Origin: Acidovorax sp. CF316 | Lineage (GTDB): Bacteria; Pseudomonadota; Gammaproteobacteria; Burkholderiales; Burkholderiaceae_C | NCBI RefSeq assembly: GCF_000276605.1 | Contig: NZ_AKJX01000207.1 | Span: 54,162-118,161 of the forward strand | Length of the DNA stretch: 64,000 nucleotides | Direction of reading: 5' to 3' | In this document: one piece after another, positions 1-7,485 of the stretch | Numbering within the stretch: position 1 is the first letter of the stretch | Layout: each line of letters opens with the position of its first letter | The notes under the pieces: model-generated | The model's database searches: none | Told to the model about the DNA's origin: nothing | The model's input: only the letters and a program-made list of their open reading frames with translations | Made by a program: the position numbers and the translations under genes

Positions 1-354
1 CTGGATACGGGTGGAGGCAACGGTGTCGCACCGGTTCTTGATCTGTGCGGTCTCCAACGCCTCGATCTCGCCCTTCGCGCGCGCGACATCGGCCTCATGG
101 TCTCCGGACATCTTGCTGAAAGGCACCCCCAGCAAGAACACGCCTACCGCGTCGTTGTTGGCCTTCTGGTCTTGCAGTACCGAGTAGCGGGATAGATCGT
201 TGCGTGCAGACACCAGGCGTTCGTGGATAGCGGGGCATTCCAGTCCAACGAAGCGCTCGTGGGACACAAATGACGGCTTGATGCTTGCCGGCCGATTGGC
301 GCATGCGGTCAAGCAGATGGCAAGTCCCAAAATACCTACGCGCAACGCTGCCAT
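1..354 (-). CDS. Putative lipoprotein, C-terminus cut by the window edge
   Basis: This frame reads from an ATG at 354 through 118 codons without a stop and leaves the window at base 1, so the C-terminus is missing. A strong ribosome site, AGGGAGG, lies 4 bases before the ATG. The N-terminus is a short hydrophobic signal ending in the lipobox L15-T16-A17-C18, so C18 should be lipidated after cleavage. The mature part is charged and helical, with a glycine/leucine stretch (VGVFLLGVP) near residue 80 followed by a Lys/Glu-rich helix. I do not recognise a named family. It lies downstream of rng on the same strand, 92 bases away, and may be a separate unit. Confidence 0.72.
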   Translation of the reverse strand, partial: MAALRVGILGLAICLTACANRPASIKPSFVSHERFVGLECPAIHERLVSARNDLSRYSVLQDQKANNDAVGVFLLGVPFSKMSGDHEADVARAKGEIEALETAQIKNRCDTVASTRIQ

Positions 355-446
355 GAGGCCTCCCTAAATGCTGTTTGAACGGTGTGACCGGGTTGCCGAT
401 ACGCCAGCCTCATGGCTGTCCGCGCCAAACCAGCCCGCGTCGAAGC

Positions 447-1934
447 TCACAGCAGCACGATGTCGTACTGCTCCTGCCCCATCGCGCTTTCGGACTGCAG
501 CGAGATCGGCTTGCGGATGAAATCCGACAGCCCTGCCAGGTGCTGGCTTTCCTCGTCGAGGAACAGCTCCACCACGCGTGCCGAGGCGACCACACGGAAC
601 TCGCGCGGGTTGAACTGGCGTGCCTCGCGCAGGATCTCGCGCAGGATGTCGTAGCAGACGCTGCGCGCGGTCTTCACGCTGCCCTTGCCCTGGCAGGCCT
701 CGCAGGGCTCGCACAGCATGTGGGCCAGGGATTCGCGCGTGCGCTTGCGCGTCATCTCCACCAGGCCCAGCTGCGAGAAGCCGCCGGCCATGGTCTTCAC
801 GCGGTCGCGCGCCAGCTGCTTCTTGAATTCGGAGAGCACGGCCTCCTGGTGGCCCGCCTGCACCATGTCGATGAAGTCCACGATGATGATGCCCCCCAGA
901 TTGCGCAGGCGCAGCTGGCGGGCGATGGCCTGGGCGGCCTCCAGGTTGGTCTTGAAGATGGTGTCGTCGAAATTGCGCGCACCCACGTAGCCGCCGGTGT
1001 TCACATCGATGGTGGTGAGCGCCTCGGTCTGGTCCACGATCAGGTAGCCGCCGGACTTCAGGTCCACGCGCCGGCCCAGGGCCTTGGCGACTTCCTCGTC
1101 GATGGAGTAGAGGTCGAAGATGGGGCGCTCGCCCTTGTAGTGCTGCAGCTTGGGCGCCGCGGCCGGCATGAACTCCTGCCCGAAGGCGCGCAGGCGCTGG
1201 AACTGCTCCAGCGAATCGAGGCGGATGGTCTGCGTGTGGTCGCCCACCAGGTCGCGCAGCACGCGCTGCAGCAGGTCCAGGTCCTGGTGCAGCAGCGACA
1301 TGGGCGGCAGCTTGAGCGATGCCTCCTTGATGCGTGCCCAGGTCTTGCGCAGGTAGGCGATGTCCTCGGCCAGCTCGGCGTCGGTTGAATCCTCGCCATT
1401 GGTGCGCAGGATGAAGCCGCCGCCACCGCCCGTGGACTTGTCGCCCACCAGGGCCTGCAGGCGCGCGCGCAGCGCATCGCGCTCGGCCGAGGGGATCTTC
1501 TGCGACACGCCGACATGGTCGTCCTGCGGCAGAAACACCAGCAGGCGTCCGGCGATGCTGATCTGCGTGGACAGGCGCGCACCCTTGGTGCCGATGGGGT
1601 CCTTGATGACCTGCACCATGAGCGACTGGCCTTCGAACACCTGCTTTTCGATGGGCACCTGCGGCTCGCCCTTGCGCGCGAAGGCGGGAGGCTCGCCGTC
1701 GGGCTGGCGCTGCCAGACGTCGGCCACGTGCAGGAAAGCGGCCCGTTCCAGGCCGATGTCGATGAAAGCCGACTGCATGCCCGGCAACACGCGCGAGACC
1801 TTGCCCAGGTAGACGTTGCCCACCAGGCCACGCTCCAGCGTGCGCTCGATGTGCAGTTCCTGCACGGCGCCGTGCTCGACGATGGCGACGCGTGTCTCCT
1901 GCGGCGACCAGTTGATGAGGATGTCTTGTTGCAT
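447..1934 (-). CDS. rng: Ribonuclease G
   Basis: RNase G is a cytoplasmic endoribonuclease of the RNase E/G family that matures the 5' end of 16S rRNA and decays some mRNAs. The 495-residue length fits the short, tail-less RNase G form. The N-terminal half carries the S1 RNA-binding domain (RVLPGMQSAFIDIG near residue 50). The catalytic DNase I-like part shows the two metal-binding Asp motifs, IDVNTG (about residue 310) and VDFIDM (about 353). The zinc-link cysteines follow in CEPCEAC (about 408-414). ATG at 1934 aligns with known N-termini; a TTG at 1943 is an alternative, and neither has a good Shine-Dalgarno. It is the last gene of the rsfS-rlmH-maf-rng run, 22 bases after maf. Confidence 0.97.
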   Translation of the reverse strand: MQQDILINWSPQETRVAIVEHGAVQELHIERTLERGLVGNVYLGKVSRVLPGMQSAFIDIGLERAAFLHVADVWQRQPDGEPPAFARKGEPQVPIEKQVFEGQSLMVQVIKDPIGTKGARLSTQISIAGRLLVFLPQDDHVGVSQKIPSAERDALRARLQALVGDKSTGGGGGFILRTNGEDSTDAELAEDIAYLRKTWARIKEASLKLPPMSLLHQDLDLLQRVLRDLVGDHTQTIRLDSLEQFQRLRAFGQEFMPAAAPKLQHYKGERPIFDLYSIDEEVAKALGRRVDLKSGGYLIVDQTEALTTIDVNTGGYVGARNFDDTIFKTNLEAAQAIARQLRLRNLGGIIIVDFIDMVQAGHQEAVLSEFKKQLARDRVKTMAGGFSQLGLVEMTRKRTRESLAHMLCEPCEACQGKGSVKTARSVCYDILREILREARQFNPREFRVVASARVVELFLDEESQHLAGLSDFIRKPISLQSESAMGQEQYDIVLL

Positions 1935-1956
1935 GGTCGTCAACGCTTGTTGTTCT

Positions 1957-2571
1957 TCAAACAGGGAATCCGGCGGCGCGCAATAACTGCGCCGTCTCGT
2001 ACATGGGCAGGCCCATGATGCCCGAATAGCTGCCGCTCAGCTGGGGAATGAAGGCCGCCGCGCGGCCCTGCACCCCATAGGCACCGGCCTTGCCCAGCGG
2101 CTCGCCGGTGGCCACGTAGTCATCGACCTGTTGCGGCGTGAGCGCCGCGAAGGTCACGCGCGACACCGACAGCGCCGCCACGCGGCGCGTGCCCATCTGC
2201 AGCGCCACGGCCGTGAGCACGCGGTGCGTGCGGCCCGCCAGCTCGGCCAGCATGCGCGCGGCGTGGGCGGCATCGTCGGGCTTGCCGTAGATGGCGCGGC
2301 CCAGGGCCACCGTGGTGTCGGAGCACAGGATGGGCGCCTCGGGCAGGCCCCGGCGTGCGCGGCGCGCCATGGCGGCGTCGAGCTTGAGGCCGGTGACGCG
2401 CTGCACATAGGCCGTCGGCACCTCGCCGGGGCGCACTTCCTCGATGGCCTCGGCGTCCTCGCCCATGTCGCCGTCCACATTGGGTACCAGCAGTTCATGG
2501 CGCACGCCCAGCTGGTCGAGCAACTGGCGGCGGCGGGGGCTTTGGGAGGCGAGGTAGATGAAGTCCGGCAT
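1957..2571 (-). CDS. maf: Maf family nucleotide pyrophosphatase (dTTP/UTP type)
   Basis: Maf proteins hydrolyse non-canonical or surplus nucleoside triphosphates to monophosphate and pyrophosphate. The N-terminal signature [12 protein letters not shown] matches the YhdE subgroup (dTTP/UTP pyrophosphatase) better than YceF, whose motif is SxSPWR. A conserved SDTTVAL segment, with the catalytic Asp, lies near residue 82. The 204 residues counted from ATG 2571 match the family; a TTG 21 bases upstream would add seven residues of no known function. It lies between rlmH and rng, the common betaproteobacterial order. Substrate preference is inferred from the motif only. Confidence 0.94.
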   Translation of the reverse strand: MPDFIYLASQSPRRRQLLDQLGVRHELLVPNVDGDMGEDAEAIEEVRPGEVPTAYVQRVTGLKLDAAMARRARRGLPEAPILCSDTTVALGRAIYGKPDDAAHAARMLAELAGRTHRVLTAVALQMGTRRVAALSVSRVTFAALTPQQVDDYVATGEPLGKAGAYGVQGRAAAFIPQLSGSYSGIMGLPMYETAQLLRAAGFPV

Positions 2572-2662
2572 GGTGGGATCAAGGATAACCAAGAAAGAGT
2601 GATCGATCCGGCCCCGCCTACCTCCTTTGCAGCGCAGGCGCGCAGCAAATCACGCCTGGCCG

Positions 2663-3130
2663 CTACTCGCGGTGGTACGGATGGCCGGCATTCACCGACC
2701 AGGCGCGGTACAGCTGCTCGATGAGCAGCACCCGCACCATGGCGTGCGGCAGGGTCAGGTCGGACAGGCGGATGCGCTCGTGCGCCGCCTGGCGAAAGGC
2801 CGGGTCGAGGCCGTCGGGCCCGCCGATGACCAGGGCCACGTCGTCTCCGCCCAGCTGCCAGCCCTTGAGCCGCTCGGCCAGGGCCTTGGTGGTGAGGTTG
2901 GTGCCGCGCTCGTCGAGTGCCACCACGCGGGTGCCGCGGGGGATGGCGGCCTCGATGCGCTCACGCTCGGCGGCGTACAGCGTCTCCAGCGTCTTGGAGC
3001 CGCGCGGTTCGGTCTTCACCGCCTTGAGCTCGACCTTGAGCTCGGGCGGGAAGCGCTTGGCATAGTCGTCGTAGGCGGTCTGCGCCCAATCGGGCACGCG
3101 CTGGCCCACGGCCACGATCAGCAGTTTCAT
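2663..3130 (-). CDS. rlmH: 23S rRNA (pseudouridine-1915-N3)-methyltransferase RlmH
   Basis: RlmH is a small SPOUT-class methyltransferase that uses S-adenosylmethionine to methylate pseudouridine 1915 in helix 69 of 23S rRNA, acting on assembled 70S ribosomes. The 155-residue length is exactly that of the family. The start [15 protein letters not shown], the SAM-binding knot motif VIGGPDGLD near residue 102 and the C-terminal [11 protein letters not shown] are all diagnostic. It follows rsfS by 59 bases and precedes maf by 91 bases on the same strand. That pairs it with another ribosome-acting factor. Confidence 0.97.
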   Translation of the reverse strand: MKLLIVAVGQRVPDWAQTAYDDYAKRFPPELKVELKAVKTEPRGSKTLETLYAAERERIEAAIPRGTRVVALDERGTNLTTKALAERLKGWQLGGDDVALVIGGPDGLDPAFRQAAHERIRLSDLTLPHAMVRVLLIEQLYRAWSVNAGHPYHRE

Positions 3131-3189
3131 GGCAATTCAGGCGCCAGGAGATTGTTGCGGGAGACCGGCCGAAGCCCTCCTCCATCGCC

Positions 3190-4014
3190 TCACTTGCGGC
3201 CGGGCGCCCTCTTGGCGGGGGCCTTGACCGCTGGCCGTGCACCACCGCGCGAAGCGGGCTTGGCGGCCTCGGCATTGGCCTTGCTGCGCGGCACGGATGG
3301 CTTGACCACGATGGTCTTGACCGGGGCCTTGGTGGCGGCGGGCTTCTTGGCTGCAGGGCTGGTCTTCACGGCGGACTTGGCCGGTGCGGCCTTGGAGGCC
3401 GTGCCGGTCTTCGCCGGGGCGCGGCTCGGTGCCTTTGCGGGGGCCTTGGCTGCCGGCTTGGCCGCAGACTTGGCGGCGGGGCGGGCAAACGACTTGGCAG
3501 GTGCTGCCGCCTTCTTGGCCGCGGGGCGGGCCGAGGTACCACTCTTGGCGGCCGATTTGGCATCGGACTTCGCAGCCTTCTGCGCCGACTTCTTCTCGGC
3601 CAGCTCGGTGGCTGCCGAGGATGCCGGCTTGGCCGCACCCAGCTTCATGCGCACGGGCACCTCGCCCCAGAGTTCTTCCAGGCGGTAGTACTGGCGTATG
3701 GCGGGCTGCATGATGTGGGCCACGGCCGCACCGCAGTCCACGATGATCCACTCACCGTTGTCTTCGCCTTCGATGCGGGGCTTGGAAAACCCGGCTTCCT
3801 TCACCGCGTCGCGCACGCTGGCGGCCAGCGCCTTGGTCTGGCGGTTGGAAGTACCCGATGCCACGATGACCCGTTCAAACAGCGGCGAGAGATGCTCGGT
3901 GTTGAAGACCTGGATGTCTTGCGCCTTGACGTCTTCCAAGCCATCGACGATGGCGCGCTGGAGTTTGGTGACGTCTTTCTTGGCGGCGGTTTCCGATTTG
4001 GTGGATGTGGTCAT
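3190..4014 (-). CDS. rsfS: Ribosomal silencing factor RsfS with a histone H1-like tail
   Basis: RsfS (Iojap family) binds ribosomal protein uL14 and blocks joining of 30S and 50S subunits when nutrients run short. Residues 10-125 form the complete Iojap domain, including IVASGTSNRQTKALA and the conserved GEWIIVDCG. Beyond about residue 140 the protein runs on for some 135 residues of Ala, Lys and Pro with PAAK-like repeats, ending PAKRAPGRK. This resembles bacterial histone H1-like proteins and is probably disordered and nucleic-acid binding. Typical RsfS proteins are 105-120 residues, so this one is more than twice as long. ATG 4014 is chosen because the domain starts there; the open frame upstream looks non-coding. 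Confidence 0.95.
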   Translation of the reverse strand: MTTSTKSETAAKKDVTKLQRAIVDGLEDVKAQDIQVFNTEHLSPLFERVIVASGTSNRQTKALAASVRDAVKEAGFSKPRIEGEDNGEWIIVDCGAAVAHIMQPAIRQYYRLEELWGEVPVRMKLGAAKPASSAATELAEKKSAQKAAKSDAKSAAKSGTSARPAAKKAAAPAKSFARPAAKSAAKPAAKAPAKAPSRAPAKTGTASKAAPAKSAVKTSPAAKKPAATKAPVKTIVVKPSVPRSKANAEAAKPASRGGARPAVKAPAKRAPGRK

Positions 4015-4110
4015 CAGGCGGTGATTTATGAGGAATGGAATCAATATAGCGCGCAACCGGGCGTGCAGCCAGTGGGCTGGGCCTCGGGTGTTGCGCGGTG
4101 GCGCTCAGGC

Positions 4111-4180
4111 GATAAAGGGTGTTGGAACCCTTCGCTGCTGGCGCCAAAAGCGCGGGCAGCTATTGAAATTATAGCTTTTT
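4111..4180. repeat. Probable dispersed intergenic repeat with a small hairpin
   Basis: The 182 bases between hemF and rsfS contain a segment built of short inverted pieces. The clearest is AGCTAT (4158-4163), a 7-base AT spacer, then ATAGCT (4171-4176) followed by four more T. It is preceded by CGCTGCTGGCGCC and an AGCGC-rich stretch. From memory, similar elements pairing AGCTAT/ATAGCT hairpins with GCGCTTG-type arms occur in many Comamonadaceae intergenic regions. I cannot confirm the family without a search. On the plus strand the T-run would resemble a weak terminator, but both neighbours read minus. Confidence 0.45.
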
Positions 4181-4196
4181 GCGAACAGCGGCCGTT

Positions 4197-5156
4197 TCAG
4201 ACGGTATCCGCAAGCCAGTCGCGCCGCACCAGGAAGCGCTCGGCCAGCGCTGCTTCAGGCGAACCGGCGCCCTCCTGGCGCTGGTAGGACCAGGACACCA
4301 GCGGCGGCATGGACAGCAGGATGGACTCGGTGCGCCCGCCCGATTGCAGGCCGAAATGCGTGCCCCGGTCCCACACCAGGTTGAACTCGACATAGCGGCC
4401 GCGGCGGTAGAGCTGAAAGTCGCGTTCGCGCTCGCCATGGGGCATGTCCCGGCGCTTTTGCACGATGGGCAGGTAGGCATCCAGGAAGGCATCGCCCACC
4501 GACTGCGTCATGGCCAGGCTCTGCTCGAAACCCAGTTCCGAGAAGTCGTCGAAAAACACGCCGCCCACGCCGCGCTGCTCGTTGCGGTGCTTGAGGAAGA
4601 AGTATTCGTCGCACCACTGCTTGAAGCGCGGGTACTTGTCGTCGCCAAAGGGCGCGAGCGCATCGCGGCAGCTGCGGTGGAAATGCACCGCATCCTCCTC
4701 GAAGCCGTAGTACGGCGTGAGGTCCATGCCCCCGCCGAACCAGCAGGTCGGGTGCTGGCCGGGGTGGCCCGCGGCGATCATGCGCACGTTCATGTGCACC
4801 GTGGGCACATAGGGGTTCTTCGGATGGAACACCAGCGACACCCCCATGGCCTCGAAGGGTGCACCCGCCAACTCGGGCCGGTGCTGGGTGGCCGATGGCG
4901 GCAGCAGCGGCCCGCGCACATGCGAGAAGCCGCAGCCCGCGCGCTCGAACACGCGGCCGCCCTCGAGGATGCGCGTCACGCCATCGCCCTGCAGGGTCTC
5001 GCCGGGATCCTTGCGCCAGGCATCGGCCAGGAAGCGGGCCCCGCCCTCGCCTTCCACGGCCTCCAGGGCATCGGTGATGCGCAACTGCAGTCCCTGCAGG
5101 TAGCTGCGCACCCGCGCCACCGTGTCGGCGGCATTCAGAGGGAGATCCGTGGGCAT
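4197..5156 (-). CDS. hemF: Oxygen-dependent coproporphyrinogen-III oxidase
   Basis: HemF decarboxylates two propionate side chains of coproporphyrinogen III, using O2, to give protoporphyrinogen IX in heme synthesis. The 319 residues carry all family signatures: [52 protein letters not shown] and [16 protein letters not shown]. An ATG at 5156 (MPTDLPLN) aligns with the E. coli start. ATGs at 5177 and 5183 are possible, but the frame above them enters the palindromic repeat at 5197 and should not be coding. It lies between purD and rsfS. The nadD gene that I recall often following hemF in relatives is not present here. Confidence 0.97.
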   Translation of the reverse strand: MPTDLPLNAADTVARVRSYLQGLQLRITDALEAVEGEGGARFLADAWRKDPGETLQGDGVTRILEGGRVFERAGCGFSHVRGPLLPPSATQHRPELAGAPFEAMGVSLVFHPKNPYVPTVHMNVRMIAAGHPGQHPTCWFGGGMDLTPYYGFEEDAVHFHRSCRDALAPFGDDKYPRFKQWCDEYFFLKHRNEQRGVGGVFFDDFSELGFEQSLAMTQSVGDAFLDAYLPIVQKRRDMPHGERERDFQLYRRGRYVEFNLVWDRGTHFGLQSGGRTESILLSMPPLVSWSYQRQEGAGSPEAALAERFLVRRDWLADTV

Positions 5157-5196
5157 CAACCCAGATCCGGCAGTCATATGCATGGGTGTGCGCTCA

Positions 5197-5361
5197 GAAG
5201 GTGTGAAGGGACCCGGCGTGTCCGAGCAGGCCGCCAAAACGCGTGCGATCTAGGCGCAAAGCACAGCCATAGCTCGGGCTAGGGCTATGGCGAGCATTTG
5301 CAACGACGAGCGCGCGTGTTTTGGCGGCATGATCGGGCATGGCGGGTTCGTTCACACCTTC
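5197..5361. repeat. 165-bp imperfect palindromic element, copy 1
   Basis: The whole gap between purD and hemF is one long inverted repeat. The outer ends are GAAGGTGTGAA (5197-5207) and TTCACACCTTC (5351-5361). Further in, GCCGCCAAAAC pairs with GTTTTGGCGGC, and the centre holds GCCATAGC against GCTATGGC. By eye the two arms agree at roughly three-quarters of about 80 positions. The central part (5253-5305, GGCGCAAAGC-CAGCCATAGC to GCTATGGCGAGCATTTGC) recurs at 17909-17956. The right arm ends at the base before the purD stop codon. A transcript would fold into a very long hairpin. I infer a dispersed, non-coding element; its function is unknown. Confidence 0.75.
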
Positions 5362-6642
5362 TTAGGCCTTGACGGCGCGAAAGCCGATGTCGCGGCGGTA
5401 CTGGGCGCCGTCGAACTGGATGCCCCGCGCCACATCGTAGGCGCGCTGCTGCGCCTGCTTGACGCTGTCGGCCAGCACCGTCACGCACAGCACGCGGCCA
5501 CCCGTCACGCTGACCACACCATCCTTGAGGGCCGTGCCCGCATGGAAGGCCACGGCATCGTCCGCATCGGCCGGCAGGCCGGTGATCACGTCGCCCTTGC
5601 GCGGGTTCTCGGGGTAGCCGTGGGCAGCCATCACCACGCCCAGCGCGGTGCGGCGGTCCCACTGCAGCTCGATCTGGTCGAGCTTGCCGTCCACGCCGGC
5701 GCCCAGCACGTCGGCCAGGTCGCTTTTCAGGCGCATCAGGATGGGCTGGGTCTCGGGGTCGCCCATGCGGCAGTTGAACTCGAGCGTCTTGGGCTGGCCC
5801 TTGGCGTCGATCATCAGGCCCGCGTACAGGAAGCCGGTGTAGGGAATGCCGTCCTTTTCCATGCCGCGGATGGTCGGCAGGATGATCTCGCGCATGGCGC
5901 GGGCATGCACGTCGGCCGTGACCACGGGCGCGGGCGAATAGGCGCCCATGCCACCGGTGTTGGGGCCTTCGTCGCCGTCCTTCAGGCGCTTGTGGTCCTG
6001 GCTGGTGGCCAGGGCCAGCACGTTCTTGCCATCGCACAGCACGATGAAGGAGGCTTCCTCGCCTTCGAGGAAGGCCTCGATCACCACCCGGGCACCGCCT
6101 TCGTTGTGGGTCACGCCGTACTTGTTGTCCACCAGCATGAAATCGACGGCATCGTGCGCCTCTTTCAGCGTCATGGCCACGACCACGCCCTTGCCGGCTG
6201 CCAGGCCGTCGGCCTTGATCACGATGGGTGCGCCCAGGCGGTCCACGAAGGCGTGGGCTGCCACCGGGTCGGTGAAGGTGTCGTAGTCCGCCGTGGGGAT
6301 GCCGTGGCGGCGCATGAAGGCCTTGGAGAAGGCCTTGGAGCTTTCGAGCTGCGCGGCCGCCTGCGTGGGGCCGAACACGCGCAGGCCGTGCGCGCGGAAT
6401 TCATCGACCACGCCGGCGGCCAGCGGGGCCTCGGGGCCCACGACGGCCAGGGCGATCTTCTCGGCCTGCGCCCAGATGCGCAGCTCGCGCACGTCGGTGA
6501 TGGCCACGTTCTCCAGCTTGGAGTTCAAGGCCGTGCCCCCGTTGCCGGGCGCCACATACACCTTCGTGACCTTGGGAGACTGGCTCAGTTTCCAGGCCAT
6601 TGCGTGTTCACGGCCGCCGCCACCAATTACAAGAACCTTCAT
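5362..6642 (-). CDS. purD: Phosphoribosylamine-glycine ligase (GARS)
   Basis: PurD joins 5-phosphoribosylamine to glycine with ATP, the second step of de novo purine synthesis. The 426-residue protein shows the N-domain loop VLVIGGGGREHA (residues 3-14) and the ATP-grasp domain with GAPIVIKADGLAAGKGV near residue 140. Also present are GEEASF and the metal-binding stretch EFNCRMGDPETQ near 287. The length is that of the family. The stop codon abuts the palindromic element, so the element will be in the 3' part of the transcript. yebC lies upstream by 81 bases on the same strand, so co-transcription is possible. Confidence 0.97.
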   Translation of the reverse strand: MKVLVIGGGGREHAMAWKLSQSPKVTKVYVAPGNGGTALNSKLENVAITDVRELRIWAQAEKIALAVVGPEAPLAAGVVDEFRAHGLRVFGPTQAAAQLESSKAFSKAFMRRHGIPTADYDTFTDPVAAHAFVDRLGAPIVIKADGLAAGKGVVVAMTLKEAHDAVDFMLVDNKYGVTHNEGGARVVIEAFLEGEEASFIVLCDGKNVLALATSQDHKRLKDGDEGPNTGGMGAYSPAPVVTADVHARAMREIILPTIRGMEKDGIPYTGFLYAGLMIDAKGQPKTLEFNCRMGDPETQPILMRLKSDLADVLGAGVDGKLDQIELQWDRRTALGVVMAAHGYPENPRKGDVITGLPADADDAVAFHAGTALKDGVVSVTGGRVLCVTVLADSVKQAQQRAYDVARGIQFDGAQYRRDIGFRAVKA

Positions 6643-6723
6643 ACTGGCCTATTAGAACCTGTCTCCAGGGGGTGCAAAGCACCGTTACAGAGACAATGTT
6701 GTGAATTCAATCGTGGCAGCGTC

Positions 6724-7443
6724 TCAGAGCGCAGCGTTGTGGTAGATCTCCTGGGCATCGTCCAGGTCTTCCAGGATATCGAGCAATTTTTGCATCCGCA
6801 CAGCGTCGTCACCCTCCAGCTCGATGGTGTTTTCGGCGCGCATGGTGACTTCGGACACCTCCGGCGCCAGGCCGGCGGCCTCCAGGGCGTTCTTCACGGC
6901 CTCGAAGTCGGCCGGTGCGGTCAGCACCTCGATGGCACCGTCCTCATCGGTCAGCACATCCTCGGCGCCGGCCTCCAGCGCCACCTCCATGACCTTGTCC
7001 TCGTCGGTACCGGGCGCGAAGATCAGCTGGCCGCAGTGCTTGAACTGGAACACCACCGAACCCTCGGTGCCCATGCTGCCGCCGTGCTTGCTGAAGGCAT
7101 GGCGCACTTCGGCGACCGTGCGCACGCGGTTGTCGGTCATGGTGTCGATCATGATGGCCACGCCACCGATGCCATAGCCTTCGTAGCGGATTTCCTCGTA
7201 GGTCAGGCCTTCGGCATTGCCCGTGGCCTTGTCGATGTTGTACTTGATGCGGTCGGCCGGCATGTTGGCCGCCTTGGCCTTGTCCACCGCCAGGCGCAGG
7301 CGGGGGTTGGCAGACAGGTCCCCGCCGCCCGCACGGGCCGCCACGGTGATTTCGCGAATGATGCGGGTCCAGATCTTGCCGCGTTTTTCATCCTGCCGCC
7401 CTTTGCGGTGCTGGATATTCGCCCATTTACTGTGTCCTGCCAC
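6724..7443 (-). CDS. yebC: YebC/PmpR family protein
   Basis: YebC/TACO1 proteins were long annotated as transcription regulators and are now linked to translation, including relief of ribosome stalling. The 239-residue protein begins [23 protein letters not shown], the family hallmark, followed by [19 protein letters not shown]. The start is GTG at 7443, preceded by AAAAGGA at a good distance. It lies upstream of purD. A second, divergent family member is encoded at 32888-33601, so this genome carries both a YebC-like and a YeeN-like paralogue, as E. coli does. Confidence 0.95.
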   Translation of the reverse strand: MAGHSKWANIQHRKGRQDEKRGKIWTRIIREITVAARAGGGDLSANPRLRLAVDKAKAANMPADRIKYNIDKATGNAEGLTYEEIRYEGYGIGGVAIMIDTMTDNRVRTVAEVRHAFSKHGGSMGTEGSVVFQFKHCGQLIFAPGTDEDKVMEVALEAGAEDVLTDEDGAIEVLTAPADFEAVKNALEAAGLAPEVSEVTMRAENTIELEGDDAVRMQKLLDILEDLDDAQEIYHNAAL

Positions 7444-7485
7444 GGGAAGTCCTTTTTGTATTGATGGAGTCTGTCGGGGGTGATT

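Noticed and set aside
4015..4056. Upstream extension of RsfS
   Set aside because: Fourteen extra residues with no domain support; the ATG at 4014 begins the conserved region.
5157..5237. N-terminal extension of HemF
   Set aside because: The extra frame enters the palindromic element and has no similarity to HemF.
5287..7464. Plus-strand frame open for 725 codons over purD and yebC
   Set aside because: Antisense to two well-identified genes and starts inside the palindromic repeat; His/Gly/Leu-rich shadow composition.
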